A DNA stretch of 64,000 bases from Embleya scabrispora DSM 41855. GTDB taxonomy: Bacteria; Actinomycetota; Actinomycetes; Streptomycetales; Streptomycetaceae. The stretch lies in contig NZ_KB889666.1 of assembly GCF_000372745.1 (NCBI RefSeq), positions 88,990-152,989 of the forward strand. Direction: 5' to 3'. Shown here one piece after another: positions 42,800 to 52,560 of the stretch; the first letter of the stretch is position 1; the number at the start of each line of letters is the position of its first letter. Under the pieces are notes generated by a model. The model did not search any database and was not told the origin of the DNA. It worked only from the letters and a program-made list of their open reading frames with translations. Both the position numbers and the translations under genes were made by a program.

Positions 42800-43290
42800 T
42801 CTCGGTCGTGGCGGGTTCGGTCACCGGGCCGGTGACGCGCATGCCGGTGGTGGTGCAGAACGCGCCAGCGTTGACTCCGTGACCGAGCATCGAGTCCCCG
42901 ACGAACGCCTGGTGCACCATCAGCACGCGGCCGGCCAACAGGCTGCGGGTGATCTCCGCGCCGCCGCGATCCGACACCCCGGGCCGATCACGGTGTGGTC
43001 ACGGATCACCGCGCCGGCCCCGATCACGGCCCCGGCGCAGATCAGCACGGGACCCGCGATGGTGGCACCGGCCCCGATGCTCGCCCCGTCCTCGACGCGG
43101 ACCGCTCCGGTCAGGCGCGCGTCGGGGTGGATGTCAGCGGTGTCGGCGGTGTCGGCGACGGTGGTGGTGACGTGGTCCAGGTCGGCGGCGATGGCCGGCT
43201 TGACGTCGAACACGGTGACGCAGCCGGCCGGCAGGTCGGCGGCGTAGCGGTGTGTGGTCCGGCGGGGGTCGATGAGACCGCGCGGCACCG
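42800..43290 (-). pseudogene. Frameshifted left-handed beta-helix (hexapeptide repeat) protein
   Basis: One frame reads DARLTGAVRVEDGASIGAGA then TIAGPVLICAGAVIGAGAVI and DHTVIGPGC, classic hexapeptide repeats of sugar-nucleotide acyl- or nucleotidyltransferases. After a frame shift near 42965 another frame continues AEITRSLLAGRVLMVHQAFV and GDSMLGHGVNAGAFCTTTGM. The order matches the C-terminal helix of NDP-sugar enzymes. With the shift the product is broken; the N-terminal catalytic domain is also absent. Confidence 0.6.
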
Positions 43291-43850
43291 CACTTCCCGG
43301 GCCGCGCCGGTCCGCCGGCTCGTCCCTTGCCCATATCGCACTGAGCAACCTTGACTTCGTTGCGTCCCGCACGCGTCGTGCGACGACGCAAGCGAGTCCC
43401 CCTTATCGCCCAAGGACCACCACGTTCCCATGGCCCAACCAATTGCCGGCTCGTTCGGTCCGACTTCGACGCAAACATCGTCCACCTGCGCGACACCACG
43501 ACTTTCACCACGCGGGACGAATACGCGCCGGCCTACGCGACTGGTCAAGGCCCGTCGGTTCGAATAAACCGTCGCCCCGGTCGACGCTCGCGGCACCCAT
43601 CCCAGCTTCACATTCCTGCGGTCACGTGCAGGACGCGGCCGCCGGCCGGGCCTACCTGAGGGCGTCACGGGCTGCGGTTCGATCGTCCGGAAGTGAGAGC
43701 ACCGGAGGCGCATGACGTGCAATTCAGGTTGAGTGCCCGGGAATTCACGTCGCGTTTCCGTTTTCGGATACGGCCGGGAAATGCCTTGAGGTGTCTAATT
43801 CGAGGTGCAACCCGGGACCTTCCCCGGCTGCACCACCGAAAGGTGATCGT
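43291..43850. other. Gene-poor upstream region of paralogous pair
   Basis: No supported gene. The last 120 bases are less GC-rich and probably hold the promoter of the following two-gene unit; GAAAGGTGA just before 43851 is its ribosome binding site. Confidence 0.4.
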
Positions 43851-44651
43851 GTGGAACTCCTGACACCACCCCTAACCCTGGACTACCAGCCGAGCCGGTT
43901 GCACGGCTGGTTCGATCCGGAGAAACCCGAGACCATCGGCGGGCACACCGGCACCCGAGACTTCACTCTTGGCAACCGCTCTTACCGCATCGGTCTGCTT
44001 CCCTTCGATCAGGCGGCAGATATCGCGCCGAACCCGGTGTACGAAAAAGTCCCGACCGACCCCACGTTGCGGTTCCGCTCGACCTTGGAATCCGCGTTCG
44101 GCGCACACTACACATTCCGCTACGGGCAACGCCCTCCGAGCGGCACCGAGTTCCGGGTCCAGTCCTACAGCGTGTCCGTGTCCGAGCAGACCGAGGCGGA
44201 ACCATTCCGTTTCGGCGCGGACCTGTACGTCGAGTACGACCCCGATCCGCGATCCGTGGGACACCATGGCGACGGCACCATGCGCTGGCTCCAGATCAGC
44301 CGGTCGGTGGGCAGCCTCGGTGGTCCGCCCCGACCTGGCGGCGACCCCGGCGGCAGTGACTCCGGGCCGTGCATGGACGGTACCGGACCCGGCAATCCCT
44401 TCTACCGCTTCGGCGGTACCACCTCGGTCCGCGGCAGGAGGGTCGGCACCTTCACCTACGGCATCCGGGTGCCGTACCTGCGGCTCCCCGACGAGGGCGA
44501 ACCGCCCCCGCTCTCGTTCCATTTCATGGCCGAGGCATTCCTCGCACAGGACACCGGCGCCAAGGGCGCGGCCGGACGCGAAATCGTCAGGATCTTCGGC
44601 GGTGTCAAGTACGGCTGGCAACTGCGCGAAACCGGTGGGGGCCGGTCGTGA
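43851..44651 (+). CDS. Unknown protein, first of a tandem paralogous pair
   Basis: A 266-residue protein starting at GTG 43851. It shares its order of motifs with the next gene: LDYQPSR, GGHTGTRDFTLGNRSYRI, NPVYEKVPTDPTLRFRSTLE, FRVQSYSV, HFMAEAFLAQDTGAKGA and IFGGVKYGW. No signal peptide is seen, unlike the paralogue. It has a Gly/Pro/Asp-rich insertion (GGPPRPGGDPGGSDSG) near residue 165. The family is unknown to me; the alternating polar/aromatic strands suggest a beta-barrel or sandwich. Confidence 0.8.
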   Translation: MELLTPPLTLDYQPSRLHGWFDPEKPETIGGHTGTRDFTLGNRSYRIGLLPFDQAADIAPNPVYEKVPTDPTLRFRSTLESAFGAHYTFRYGQRPPSGTEFRVQSYSVSVSEQTEAEPFRFGADLYVEYDPDPRSVGHHGDGTMRWLQISRSVGSLGGPPRPGGDPGGSDSGPCMDGTGPGNPFYRFGGTTSVRGRRVGTFTYGIRVPYLRLPDEGEPPPLSFHFMAEAFLAQDTGAKGAAGREIVRIFGGVKYGWQLRETGGGRS

Positions 44652-45511
44652 CCGGGATCCGGCGTCGCGCCATCCTGCGCGGCGGCGTCCTGGGCCTGAC
44701 CACGTTGGCCGCAGGAGCCGCCGCCGGACTCGGAGCCGCGCCCGCCGGCGCACTGACGCGCATGAGTTCGCGGAACTCGGCCGAGCGTCATCTGGTCGTC
44801 GACTATCGACCCAGCCGGCCCACCGGACTGCCCATGATCCCCGGGCAGTCCCTGGGACAGACCCTCGGCGGGCACACCGTGTCCAGGGACTTCACATACA
44901 ACGACAGGCCGCACCGCGTCGCCCTGCTGGGCTTCGACCGGCCCGGCGACCTGCCCGACCCGATCTACGAAGAGGTGCCCGCCGACCCGGAGCTGCGCTT
45001 CCGGGAGACCCTCGAAACCGCGTACGGCGCCTACTACTCGTTCCGGTACCAGGGCAAGTTCGGCGGCCGTGACCAGTTCCGGGTCCAGTCGTACGGCGTG
45101 GTCGTCCGGGAGCCGACCGCGAGCGAACCGGCGACGTCCTTCGGCGGCGGGATGTATGTCGTGTACGAACCGGATCGCCGCCGAGGCGATCCGGCCCTCG
45201 ACGACGCACTGCACTGGATCCAGGTCGCCGCGTTCCTCGGTTCGCCGAACCGGCCCGCGGAGGTCGACGCCGGCCCCGCGCACCCCTTCTACAGCTACGG
45301 CGGCCTGTCGGCGATCAACGGCAACGAGGTGTTCAACTTTCACGACATGCCACAGATCGGAGTCATGGGCCTCGGGACCGTGAACACCCGTTTCCTGGGC
45401 GAGGCTTTCCTGGCCCGCGACGCCGGCCGCAGGGATGCGAAGGGCCGAACGATCGTCGACGTCTTCGGCGGCATCAAGTACGGCTGGCACGCCCGCGAAC
45501 TCCCCGCGTAA
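44648..45511 (+). CDS. Exported paralogue of the preceding protein
   Basis: A 287-residue protein from GTG 44648, overlapping the previous stop (GTGA). It starts GIRRRAILRGGVLGLTTLAA, a twin-Arg-like export signal, then repeats the paralogue's motifs: VDYRPSRPTG, GGHTVSRDFTYNDRPHRV, DPIYEEVPADPELRFRETLE, FRVQSYGV, RFLGEAFLARDAGR and FGGIKYGWH. One copy exported and one apparently cytoplasmic, translated together, suggests they act as a pair or as a protein with its internal partner. Confidence 0.8.
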   Translation: MTGIRRRAILRGGVLGLTTLAAGAAAGLGAAPAGALTRMSSRNSAERHLVVDYRPSRPTGLPMIPGQSLGQTLGGHTVSRDFTYNDRPHRVALLGFDRPGDLPDPIYEEVPADPELRFRETLETAYGAYYSFRYQGKFGGRDQFRVQSYGVVVREPTASEPATSFGGGMYVVYEPDRRRGDPALDDALHWIQVAAFLGSPNRPAEVDAGPAHPFYSYGGLSAINGNEVFNFHDMPQIGVMGLGTVNTRFLGEAFLARDAGRRDAKGRTIVDVFGGIKYGWHARELPA

Positions 45512-45691
45512 GCCTCGGTCCACCCCCGCCCTGGGCCCGCTCGGCGGACGCCGTGTCCAGCGGCGATCGTGGCCCCTTCCGACATCGAGCGCCCGATGGC
45601 CGCCGTGAGCAGCGCACGGCCGCCACTCCCCCCAACCCTTTCGAACGACGTCCGTAGCCGCCGACGACGCGGCCACGGGTGAGGAGATGAC

Positions 45692-46279
45692 ATGCGCACC
45701 AAAACAGCACCCGCGATCGGTTTGCTGCTCATGCTCGGAGTGACGGCAGGCTGCGGCGGCGGAGGCGGCGACGATCCCAAGGTCGCCTCGGCGGGAAGTC
45801 CGACCGCGACCGCCTCGTCCAACCAGGGGCAGAGCAAGGATAAGGGCAACGAGAAGGACAGCCTGCTCCGATTCGCCAAGTGCATGCGCGAGAACGGCGT
45901 CCCGAACTTTCCCGACCCGGAGTTCCAGAACGGGGGCGGCGTGTCCCTGAACCTGCCCGAGGGCACCGATCAAAAAGCCGTCGAGGCGGCGCAGCGACAG
46001 TGCAAGTCGTTCATGCCCAACGGCGGCGAGAACCAAAAGGTCGACCCGAAGGTCACCGAGGAACTGCGCAAATATTCCAAGTGCATGCGCGACAACGGCG
46101 TCCCGCGGTTCCCCGACCCGGGATCCGAAGGCGGCCTCCAGATCAACAACGACCAACTCGGAATGGCCGTCGACGATCCCAAGTACAAGGCGGCGGAGCA
46201 GACCTGCTCGCAACACATGCCCAAGCCGCCCGGAGGCGGCCAGGGCACGCAGACCAACAACGCCGGGGGCGGCGCGTGA
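45692..46279 (+). CDS. Lipoprotein with duplicated CMRxNGVPxFPDP motif
   Basis: A 195-residue lipoprotein; the signal ends [11 protein letters not shown], the lipobox. Two copies of a roughly 50-residue unit are visible, [16 protein letters not shown] and [16 protein letters not shown], each followed by a second Cys ([16 protein letters not shown]), so two disulfide-bonded repeats are likely. It is coupled by GTGA to the efflux adaptor gene, and this order (lipoprotein, adaptor, ATPase, permease) is common in actinomycetes. Perhaps an extracellular accessory of the exporter. Confidence 0.8.
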   Translation: MRTKTAPAIGLLLMLGVTAGCGGGGGDDPKVASAGSPTATASSNQGQSKDKGNEKDSLLRFAKCMRENGVPNFPDPEFQNGGGVSLNLPEGTDQKAVEAAQRQCKSFMPNGGENQKVDPKVTEELRKYSKCMRDNGVPRFPDPGSEGGLQINNDQLGMAVDDPKYKAAEQTCSQHMPKPPGGGQGTQTNNAGGGA

Positions 46280-47367
46280 GCCGGCAGCGCAAGGGGTACG
46301 CCGGCCGCGTCGTCGGCGGTGTCGCGACGGTCGTGGTCGCCGGTGTGGCCGCTGCCGCCACGGCCGGCATCGGGCTCCCTGGAAAGGACGACGCCAAGCC
46401 GCCGCGCAGCACGCTGCCACCCGCGACCGGCACCGTGACCAGGCAGACGCTCGTCGAAACCACGTCCAAAACCGGGGAACTCGACTATGGCGAGACCACG
46501 ACGATCAACGGTGGCAAGCTGACCGGCACGCTGACATCGCTCGCCGCTCCTGGCTCCACCGTCTCGCGCGGGAAGCCGCTGTACAAGCTCGACAACCGCC
46601 CCGTGGTGCTGCTGTACGGGGCTCTTCCCGCGTATCGCGACCTCGCTGTGGACACCGAGGGCGCCGATGTGGAGCAGTTCGAGCAGAATCTCAAGGAACT
46701 GGGCTATGGCGGGTTCACCGTCGACAAGAAGTACAACGAGGCCACCGCGACCGCCGTCAGGAAGTGGCAGAAGGCCAACGGACTGGACCAGACGGGCACC
46801 GTCGAGCTCGGTCGTGTCCACTACGCTTTGGGCGAGTTGCGGGTGGAAACCGACAAGGCCGCCCTCGGCGACGCCGCCCAGCCGGGCCAGGCGGTACTGA
46901 CCTACACCGGCGTCCGGCGCGGAATCAGCGTCGCCTTGGAGATGTCGAACGCGCGACTGGCGAAGACCGACACCCCGGTCACCGTCAGGCTTCCCGACGG
47001 CAAGACCGTCCCCGGCAAGGTCGTCAAGTCGGTGACGTACATCGACCCCGGCAAGGACGGCGGTGGCGGCGCGGCGACGCCGACGACCAAGCTCAAGGTC
47101 ACCGTCGCGCTCGACGACGAGAAGCTTGTGGCCGGACTCGACGAGGCATCCGTCGACGTCGCGTTCACCGCGTCGCACCGCGAGAATGTACTGACCGTGC
47201 CTGCCGCCGCTCTCCTCGCGCTCGCCGAAGGCGGGTACGGCGTGCAGGTCGTCGAGGGCGGCGCGGCTCGTGTCGTCGCCGTGGAGACCGGCATGTTCGC
47301 CAACGGCCGCGTGGAGGTCTCCGGCAACACACTCACCGAGGGCACGGTTGTGGGGATGCCCTCGTGA
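46276..47367 (+). CDS. Efflux adaptor with peptidoglycan-binding domain (HlyD/MacA-like)
   Basis: A 363-residue protein beginning at GTG 46276. One N-terminal membrane segment ([20 protein letters not shown]) is followed by a lipoyl/barrel-sandwich half ([20 protein letters not shown]), a peptidoglycan-binding type 1 helix bundle ([20 protein letters not shown] ... [14 protein letters not shown]), and a C-terminal beta-barrel and membrane-proximal domain. It would bridge the permease to the cell wall in a MacB-type exporter. Coupled to both neighbours. Confidence 0.88.
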   Translation: MSRQRKGYAGRVVGGVATVVVAGVAAAATAGIGLPGKDDAKPPRSTLPPATGTVTRQTLVETTSKTGELDYGETTTINGGKLTGTLTSLAAPGSTVSRGKPLYKLDNRPVVLLYGALPAYRDLAVDTEGADVEQFEQNLKELGYGGFTVDKKYNEATATAVRKWQKANGLDQTGTVELGRVHYALGELRVETDKAALGDAAQPGQAVLTYTGVRRGISVALEMSNARLAKTDTPVTVRLPDGKTVPGKVVKSVTYIDPGKDGGGGAATPTTKLKVTVALDDEKLVAGLDEASVDVAFTASHRENVLTVPAAALLALAEGGYGVQVVEGGAARVVAVETGMFANGRVEVSGNTLTEGTVVGMPS

Positions 47368-48086
47368 GCGCGCACCCCAAGACCGTCCCTCTCGAACTCG
47401 TCCCCCCGTACGAGCAGTCCCGGCCCGGAGGCACTCTGGTCGAACTCACCGACGTCCGCAAGGAATACCCCGGTGGCGTTGTCGCCCTGAACGGTGTGAG
47501 CCTGTCCATCGGGTACGGCGAACTCGTCGGCATAGTCGGCCCGTCCGGCTCCGGCAAGTCCACGATGTTGAACCTGATCGGCACCCTCGACGGGCCGTCC
47601 CAAGGAACGGTGCGCATCGACGGTCACGACATCGCAAAACTGTCCGATCGCCGGCTGTCCGCGCTGCGCGCCCACAGGATCGGCTTCGTCTTCCAGCAGT
47701 TCCACCTGGCGCCCGGACGTACCGTGCTCGACAACGTCGCCGACGGACTGTTGTACGCGGGCGTCGCCGTGCGCGACCGCCGCCGGCGCGCGGAGACGGC
47801 GCTGGCCCGAGTCGGTCTCGCCGATCGCCTCGATCACCGCTCCCACGAACTGTCCGGTGGGCAACGTCAACGCGTCGCCATCGCCCGCGCGGTCGCCGGC
47901 GAGCCGGTCCTGCTGCTCGCGGACGAGCCCACCGGCAACCTCGACACCGTCGCGGGGCAGGGCGTGATGGCGCTGCTGCGCGAACTCCATGCCGCCGGAA
48001 CCACGGTGGTCGTCATCACGCACGACCGTGAGATCGCCGCGTCGCTGCCCCGGCAGGTCGCCATGCGCGACGGAAAGGCGGAGTGA
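47364..48086 (+). CDS. MacB/LolD-type ABC transporter ATPase
   Basis: A 240-residue ATPase. Walker [11 protein letters not shown]-loop [11 protein letters not shown], signature [14 protein letters not shown], Walker [14 protein letters not shown] and switch His in ITHDREIA are all present and intact. The start is GTG 47364 overlapping the adaptor stop. It energises the FtsX-like permease encoded next, likely exporting a peptide, antibiotic or lipid. Confidence 0.93.
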   Translation: MSAHPKTVPLELVPPYEQSRPGGTLVELTDVRKEYPGGVVALNGVSLSIGYGELVGIVGPSGSGKSTMLNLIGTLDGPSQGTVRIDGHDIAKLSDRRLSALRAHRIGFVFQQFHLAPGRTVLDNVADGLLYAGVAVRDRRRRAETALARVGLADRLDHRSHELSGGQRQRVAIARAVAGEPVLLLADEPTGNLDTVAGQGVMALLRELHAAGTTVVVITHDREIAASLPRQVAMRDGKAE

Positions 48087-48087
48087 G

Positions 48088-49314
48088 GTGAGGACGGAAA
48101 GGCGGAACGAGTCGAGCACGGTCCACTCCTCGGCACGTCTGCGCCCGCGCGACGTCGTCGCCGTCGGAGGCGTCGGACTGCGCACACGGCCGATGCGTGT
48201 GTTCCTGTCCGCACTCGGCATCGCCATCGGCATCGCGGCAATGACCGCGGTGGCGGGCATCTCGTCGTCGAGCCGGGCCGAACTCGACGACCGGTTGGCC
48301 GCGCTCGGCACGAACATGTTGACCGTGGCACCGGGCAACGCCCTCGGCGGCGACACGGCGACGTTGCCCCCGGAAGCGCCCGCGATGATCGCTCGGGTCG
48401 GACCCGTACAGAAAGTCGCGGCGACCGGAACAGTCAAAAACGCGAAAATCTACCGCAACGACCGCATTCCGGCCGCCGAGAGCGGCGGCATGGTCGTCCA
48501 AGCCACGCATCCCAAACTGTTGGAGACCGTCGGCGCCCGCATCGTCGACGGTGTGTGGTTCAACGCGGCCACCGAGCGCTATCCGACCGTCGTGCTCGGC
48601 GACTCGGCGGCTCGACGTCTGGGCATCGGCAAGGCGGGACCGGAGATCCGCGTCTACCTCGGGAACACCTGGTTCACCGTGATCGGAATCCTGGACCCCG
48701 TACCACTGGCACCGGAGTTGGACGCGGCCGCTCTCGTCGGCTGGACCGGGGCCGCCACCTATTTGGGCTTCGACGGGCACCCGACCACCGTGTACACCCG
48801 TTCCCCCGACGAGAGCGTCGAGACGGTACGCAGCGTGCTCGCACAGACCGCGAACCCGGAACACCCCAACGAGGTCAAGGTCTCCCGGCCCTCCGACGCG
48901 CTCGCCGCGCGGCAGGCCACCGACAAGGCGTTCACCGGCCTGCTCCTCGGCCTCGGCGCGGTCGCGCTGTTGGTCGGCGGGGTCGGCGTGGCCAACACCA
49001 TGGTCATCACGGTCCTCGAACGCCGCGGCGAGATCGGTCTGCGCCGCTCGCTGGGCGCGACTCGCGGCCAGATCCGTACCCAGTTCCTCGTCGAATCCCT
49101 GATGCTGTCGGCGCTCGGCGGGCTCGCCGGGATCACCCTCGGCATGGGCGTGACCACCGTATACGCGAGCACCCAGAACTGGGAGGCGGTCATCCCCGCG
49201 TGGGCGACGGTCGGCGGGCTGGGCGCGACCCTGGTGATCGGCGCGACCGCCGGCTTGTACCCGGCCGTTCGAGCTTCCCGGCTGCCACCGACCGAGGCGC
49301 TGGCCGCGCCGTGA
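48088..49314 (+). CDS. MacB-type ABC transporter permease (FtsX fold)
   Basis: A 408-residue permease: one N-terminal membrane segment (MRVFLSALGIAIGIAAMTAVAG), a large extracellular MacB-like domain, and three C-terminal segments with VGGVGVANTMVITVLERRGEIGLRRSLGATR, the FtsX coupling region. It completes the four-gene efflux operon, whose end is marked by the strong hairpin at 49317-49358. Confidence 0.92.
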   Translation: MRTERRNESSTVHSSARLRPRDVVAVGGVGLRTRPMRVFLSALGIAIGIAAMTAVAGISSSSRAELDDRLAALGTNMLTVAPGNALGGDTATLPPEAPAMIARVGPVQKVAATGTVKNAKIYRNDRIPAAESGGMVVQATHPKLLETVGARIVDGVWFNAATERYPTVVLGDSAARRLGIGKAGPEIRVYLGNTWFTVIGILDPVPLAPELDAAALVGWTGAATYLGFDGHPTTVYTRSPDESVETVRSVLAQTANPEHPNEVKVSRPSDALAARQATDKAFTGLLLGLGAVALLVGGVGVANTMVITVLERRGEIGLRRSLGATRGQIRTQFLVESLMLSALGGLAGITLGMGVTTVYASTQNWEAVIPAWATVGGLGATLVIGATAGLYPAVRASRLPPTEALAAP

Positions 49315-49316
49315 CC

Positions 49317-49358
49317 GGAGGGCGCCGCGAGCATTCGTACCTGCTCGCGGCGCCCTCC
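49317..49358. terminator. 17-bp perfect hairpin after efflux operon
   Basis: GGAGGGCGCCGCGAGCA pairs perfectly with TGCTCGCGGCGCCCTCC around an eight-base loop, beginning just after the permease stop. It fits a strong intrinsic-type terminator of the efflux operon. Confidence 0.85.
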
Positions 49359-49649
49359 GCCCCCGCGTTTCCGGCCGTCGCGCCTGTCCACGTCGAACCG
49401 CCGATCCGACTGTGCCGGTCATCGTGCCGGTCATCGTGCGGGTCAGCCGCACGGAACGGCCGCGATCCCCTACGGCGCCCGCCGATTCCACGCCGGACTC
49501 GCCGCGGGCTCAAGGACATTCGCCGGCCTCCGGCACCCAATTTTCGACTTCTCCGACCCCCGAACCACAGGTCACTCGCGCCGCTGACACCGCCGACAAA
49601 CCGACAGCCACGTCAAACCCACAACAGCAACAGAACGCAGCCGGGGTCT

Positions 49650-50306
49650 TCAGAGGATCCGGTATCCGATTCCCGGGTCGTTCAGCACGACGGGTGGGGA
49701 GCCGAGCTTGCGTCGGAGCTTGAGCACGGCGATCCGAACCGCGTTGGTGAAGGGATCGGCGTGTTCGTCCCAGGCCTTCTCCAGGAGTCGCTCCGCGGAG
49801 ACTGCGGCGCCGTCGGCGCGCAAGAGTTCGGCCAACACCGCGAACTCCTTGCGGGACAGGGGGACGTAGCGCCCGTCTCGGTGGACTTCGCGCCGGTACG
49901 GGTCGAGGCGGATCCCCGCGCGTTGCAGGATCGGCGGCGAGGTCGTCCGACCACGCCGGCCCAGCGCCAACACCCGCGCGGCCAGTTCGGGGAACGCAAA
50001 CGGCTTGGGCAGGTAGTCGTCGGCGCCCAGCGCGAGTCCGGCAACCCGGTCGTCGATCTCCGTCGCCGCGGTGAGCATCAACACCCGCGCCGACGACTCG
50101 TTCGCGACGAGCACGCGACATATGTCGTCGCCGTGTACGAGCGGCAGGTCGCGGTCCAGGACGACGACGTCGTAGTCGTTGACGTCGATCCGTTCCAGGG
50201 CGGCGGCACCGTCGCGTGCCACGTCCACCGAGTGTGCGTCGCCACGCAGCCACTTGGCCACGGCGTCGGCGAGCAGGGGTTCGTCCTCGACCACCAGGAT
50301 GCGCAT
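49650..50306 (-). CDS. OmpR/PhoB-family response regulator
   Basis: A 218-residue regulator. The receiver has VVEDEP, phospho-acceptor Asp in VVLDRDLP, and Lys in YLPKPFAF. The C-terminal winged helix ends AVRIAVLKLRRKLGSPPVVL and PGIGYRIL. It probably pairs with the histidine kinase encoded upstream and may control the convergent efflux operon. The 5' region including its start is partly duplicated before the kinase gene. Confidence 0.92.
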   Translation of the reverse strand: MRILVVEDEPLLADAVAKWLRGDAHSVDVARDGAAALERIDVNDYDVVVLDRDLPLVHGDDICRVLVANESSARVLMLTAATEIDDRVAGLALGADDYLPKPFAFPELAARVLALGRRGRTTSPPILQRAGIRLDPYRREVHRDGRYVPLSRKEFAVLAELLRADGAAVSAERLLEKAWDEHADPFTNAVRIAVLKLRRKLGSPPVVLNDPGIGYRIL

Positions 50307-50328
50307 CCTCCTTGTGTACCCGAGGCGG

Positions 50329-50345
50329 CATGTCCTCGGCGTTAA
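50329..50345. repeat. 17-bp direct repeat, copy 1 (upstream of response regulator)
   Basis: CATGTCCTCGGCGTTAA recurs exactly at 51851-51867. Here it lies 23 bases before the response-regulator start. Extended but imperfect identity surrounds both copies. Confidence 0.8.
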
Positions 50346-50547
50346 CACTTTCGGAAACGTCCGGGGCGGCGAACGCACCGACGCGTTCCGGGGCGGAGTC
50401 GTCCTGTGCGATGCGGCCTTGCGGATGCTCCGTCGCTCGGTCGGCCTCCACCAGCAGTGAATGTCCCCGGCCGGCGGCATGGCGAGCCGCGGCCGGGGAC
50501 GCCCGTGACGGTGGCGACGGCGTGCGCGTCGGGCCGGGTTCCGCCGG

Positions 50548-51711
50548 CTACGGGGCGGCTTTGAGGTGGACGGTGACCACCAGGCCGCCGCCGTCGCGCG
50601 GTTCGGCCCGGACGTCGCCGCCATGTGCGTGGGCGACGGCTCGGACGATCGAGAGGCCGAGGCCGGCTCCCGGGGACGTGAAGAGCCGGTCGGCAGAGAG
50701 CCGGCGGAAGGGTTCGAAGATGCTCGGGATGTCATAGGGAGCCACCACCGGACCGGTGTTGGCGACCTCGAGCACGACGCGGCCGTCCGGGCCCGTTCCG
50801 CTGGTGATTCGTACCCAGCCGTCCTCGGACACGTTGTGTCGTATGCCGTTGTCCACGAGATTTTGGACAAGCCGTTCGAGGAGGACCGGGTTTCCGGTGG
50901 TTGGTGCCTCGCCCGGCTCGGCGAGGACGGTGATGTTCCCGGCGGGGGTCTGGGTGGCCACGTGGTCGACGATGTCCGCGAGGTCGACGAACGAGTTTTC
51001 GGCGACCTCGCGTTCGGATCGAGCGAGGAGCAGGAGGCCGTCGATCAGACGTTCGTGGCGACCGTTGATCTCCAGAAGCGTCCCGCCGAGCTGGCGTACC
51101 TCGGGTGAGGCACCTCCTTCGCGTACCGCGACTTCGATCAGGGCCCGATTGAGGCTGAGTGGAGTGCGCAACTCGTGTGAGGCGTTCGCGATGAAGCGTC
51201 GCTGACCATCGAACGCGTGATCGAGGCGGGTCAGCATCACGTCGAAGATGTCAGCCAGTTGCTTGAGTTCGTCGTTCGGCCCCTGCAGATCGATGCGTTC
51301 GTGCAACCCGCGATCGGCAACCGGGGCCTCGGCGATTCGTCGGGCGGTCTCGGTGATCCGGCTCAGGGGTTGGAGGAGGCGGCCCGCGATCAACCAGCCG
51401 CCGCCGATCGCGACGGCGCCGACCGCGGCCAACGCGATGCCACCCTGGGTGATCACAGATCCGAGTACATCCCGCTGGGCGTCCCCGACAGCCTGATCCA
51501 CTGCTCTTTCCGGTGGGTTGAAGGTGGTGGCGGCACCGTCGGGGCCGCCTGTGCCCGAGATTTGCGTCGAAGGGCCACCCGGGTCGAGTTGCTGGGTGAC
51601 CAGGGCATATGTCAACCCGAGCAGCAGAACGCCGGCGAGCACGAGAAGCACGCCGAATACCAAGGTCAGCCGCGCGCGGATGGTCAGCTTGGACGGCGCG
51701 GTGTGTGTCAT
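50548..51711 (-). CDS. Sensor histidine kinase
   Basis: A 387-residue kinase. Two membrane segments (LVFGVLLVLAGVLLLGLTYAL and ITQGGIALAAVGAVAIGGGWL) flank an extracellular region of about 80 residues. HAMP follows, then the H-box FIANASHELRTPL, N-box LVQNLVDNGIRHN and G-boxes GAGLGLSIVRAVAHAHGG. Start ATG 51711 (MTHTAPSK) is favoured over the longer frame. Likely partner of the response regulator; unlike typical operons the two are separated by 241 bases, suggesting rearrangement. Confidence 0.92.
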   Translation of the reverse strand: MTHTAPSKLTIRARLTLVFGVLLVLAGVLLLGLTYALVTQQLDPGGPSTQISGTGGPDGAATTFNPPERAVDQAVGDAQRDVLGSVITQGGIALAAVGAVAIGGGWLIAGRLLQPLSRITETARRIAEAPVADRGLHERIDLQGPNDELKQLADIFDVMLTRLDHAFDGQRRFIANASHELRTPLSLNRALIEVAVREGGASPEVRQLGGTLLEINGRHERLIDGLLLLARSEREVAENSFVDLADIVDHVATQTPAGNITVLAEPGEAPTTGNPVLLERLVQNLVDNGIRHNVSEDGWVRITSGTGPDGRVVLEVANTGPVVAPYDIPSIFEPFRRLSADRLFTSPGAGLGLSIVRAVAHAHGGDVRAEPRDGGGLVVTVHLKAAP

Positions 51712-51769
51712 CGCCGGTCCCTCGTTCCCAAGGCGTTTCGACGCCGGGAATGGCCCACCCGGCCCACGC

Positions 51770-51867
51770 GGCCGTTCGGCCGCAGTGTGGGCAGGCAGCG
51801 ATTCGTTCTCGATCACCGGGATGCGCATCCCCCCATGCTCCCCGCACGAGCATGTCCTCGGCGTTAA
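51770..51867 (-). pseudogene. Duplicated 5' end of the response-regulator gene
   Basis: Upstream of the kinase, the minus strand at 51828 reads MRIPVIENESLPAHTA, a degenerate copy of the regulator start MRILVVEDEPLLADAV, preceded by the identical 17-bp repeat (51851-51867). The reading frame decays after about 20 residues. This is a partial duplication or the scar of a recombination between two related two-component loci. Confidence 0.55.
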
Positions 51868-52310
51868 TGCTTCCGGACATCCGCCGCGCCAGGTCCCGGC
51901 GGCTTCGATTCGACACAGCGGTCTGCAAGCGTCCGGCCGCCGCAACCGTCGAGCACGCAAGCCTGGCATGCCTTGGACACCCGATGTCCACATCGAAAAC
52001 ACGCAGGTCACAGCGGTCCGTGGCACGCGATGCGTTGAGCTTGCTCCGCTTTGACCGGACACCGTCGTTGTGGTCAGGCCGCTCTACCTTCGTGAGCGGG
52101 TTGATCGAGCCATTCGTTGGGTTGGGTCGCCCACGGGTGCCGGGCGTGGCTATCAGGCCGCTGCCGCCTTGTGGCTGCACTCGCTTCGCCACCCGGCACC
52201 CCACGACGACTCGGCCGCCGATTAGGAAGTGCGAACAAGTCGCCGAGTAGAGCAATGCCGGCGAGGTCGTCCGTGGCATGAACCGTACGAACACGCACTT
52301 GGGGAGCGCG
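51868..52310. other. Non-coding sequence including probable IS110 flank
   Basis: No gene is recognisable. The segment before 52311 is less GC-rich than its neighbours and probably represents the left end region of the adjacent IS110-type element. Confidence 0.4.
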
Positions 52311-52560
52311 ATGGTCCGGATATGGGTGGGGATCGACAGTGGCAAGGGCCACCACCACGGCCTCGTGGTGGCCGGCGACGGCAGGACGCTGCTGTCGCGG
52401 CGGGTCGCCAACGACGAGCCCGAGTTGTTGAAGCGGGTCGGCGACGTCCTGGCGCTGGCCGACGGTGACGAGGCGGCCTGGGCGATCGACATGACCGGCG
52501 GCGAACCCGTCCTGCTGCTGGCCCTGTTGGTCAACCACGGCCAGGACATCCTCTACATGC
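52311..52560 (+). pseudogene. Truncated IS110-family transposase, N-terminal part
   Basis: ATG 52311 opens MVRIWVGIDSGKGHHHGLVV followed by LLSRRVANDEPELLKRVGDV and LALADGDEAAWAID, matching the DEDD RuvC-like domain of IS110 transposases (xGIDxGKxxHH, first catalytic Asp). The frame is lost after ILYM, where an IS1182-like fragment abuts. About 80 of 400 residues remain. Confidence 0.75.
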
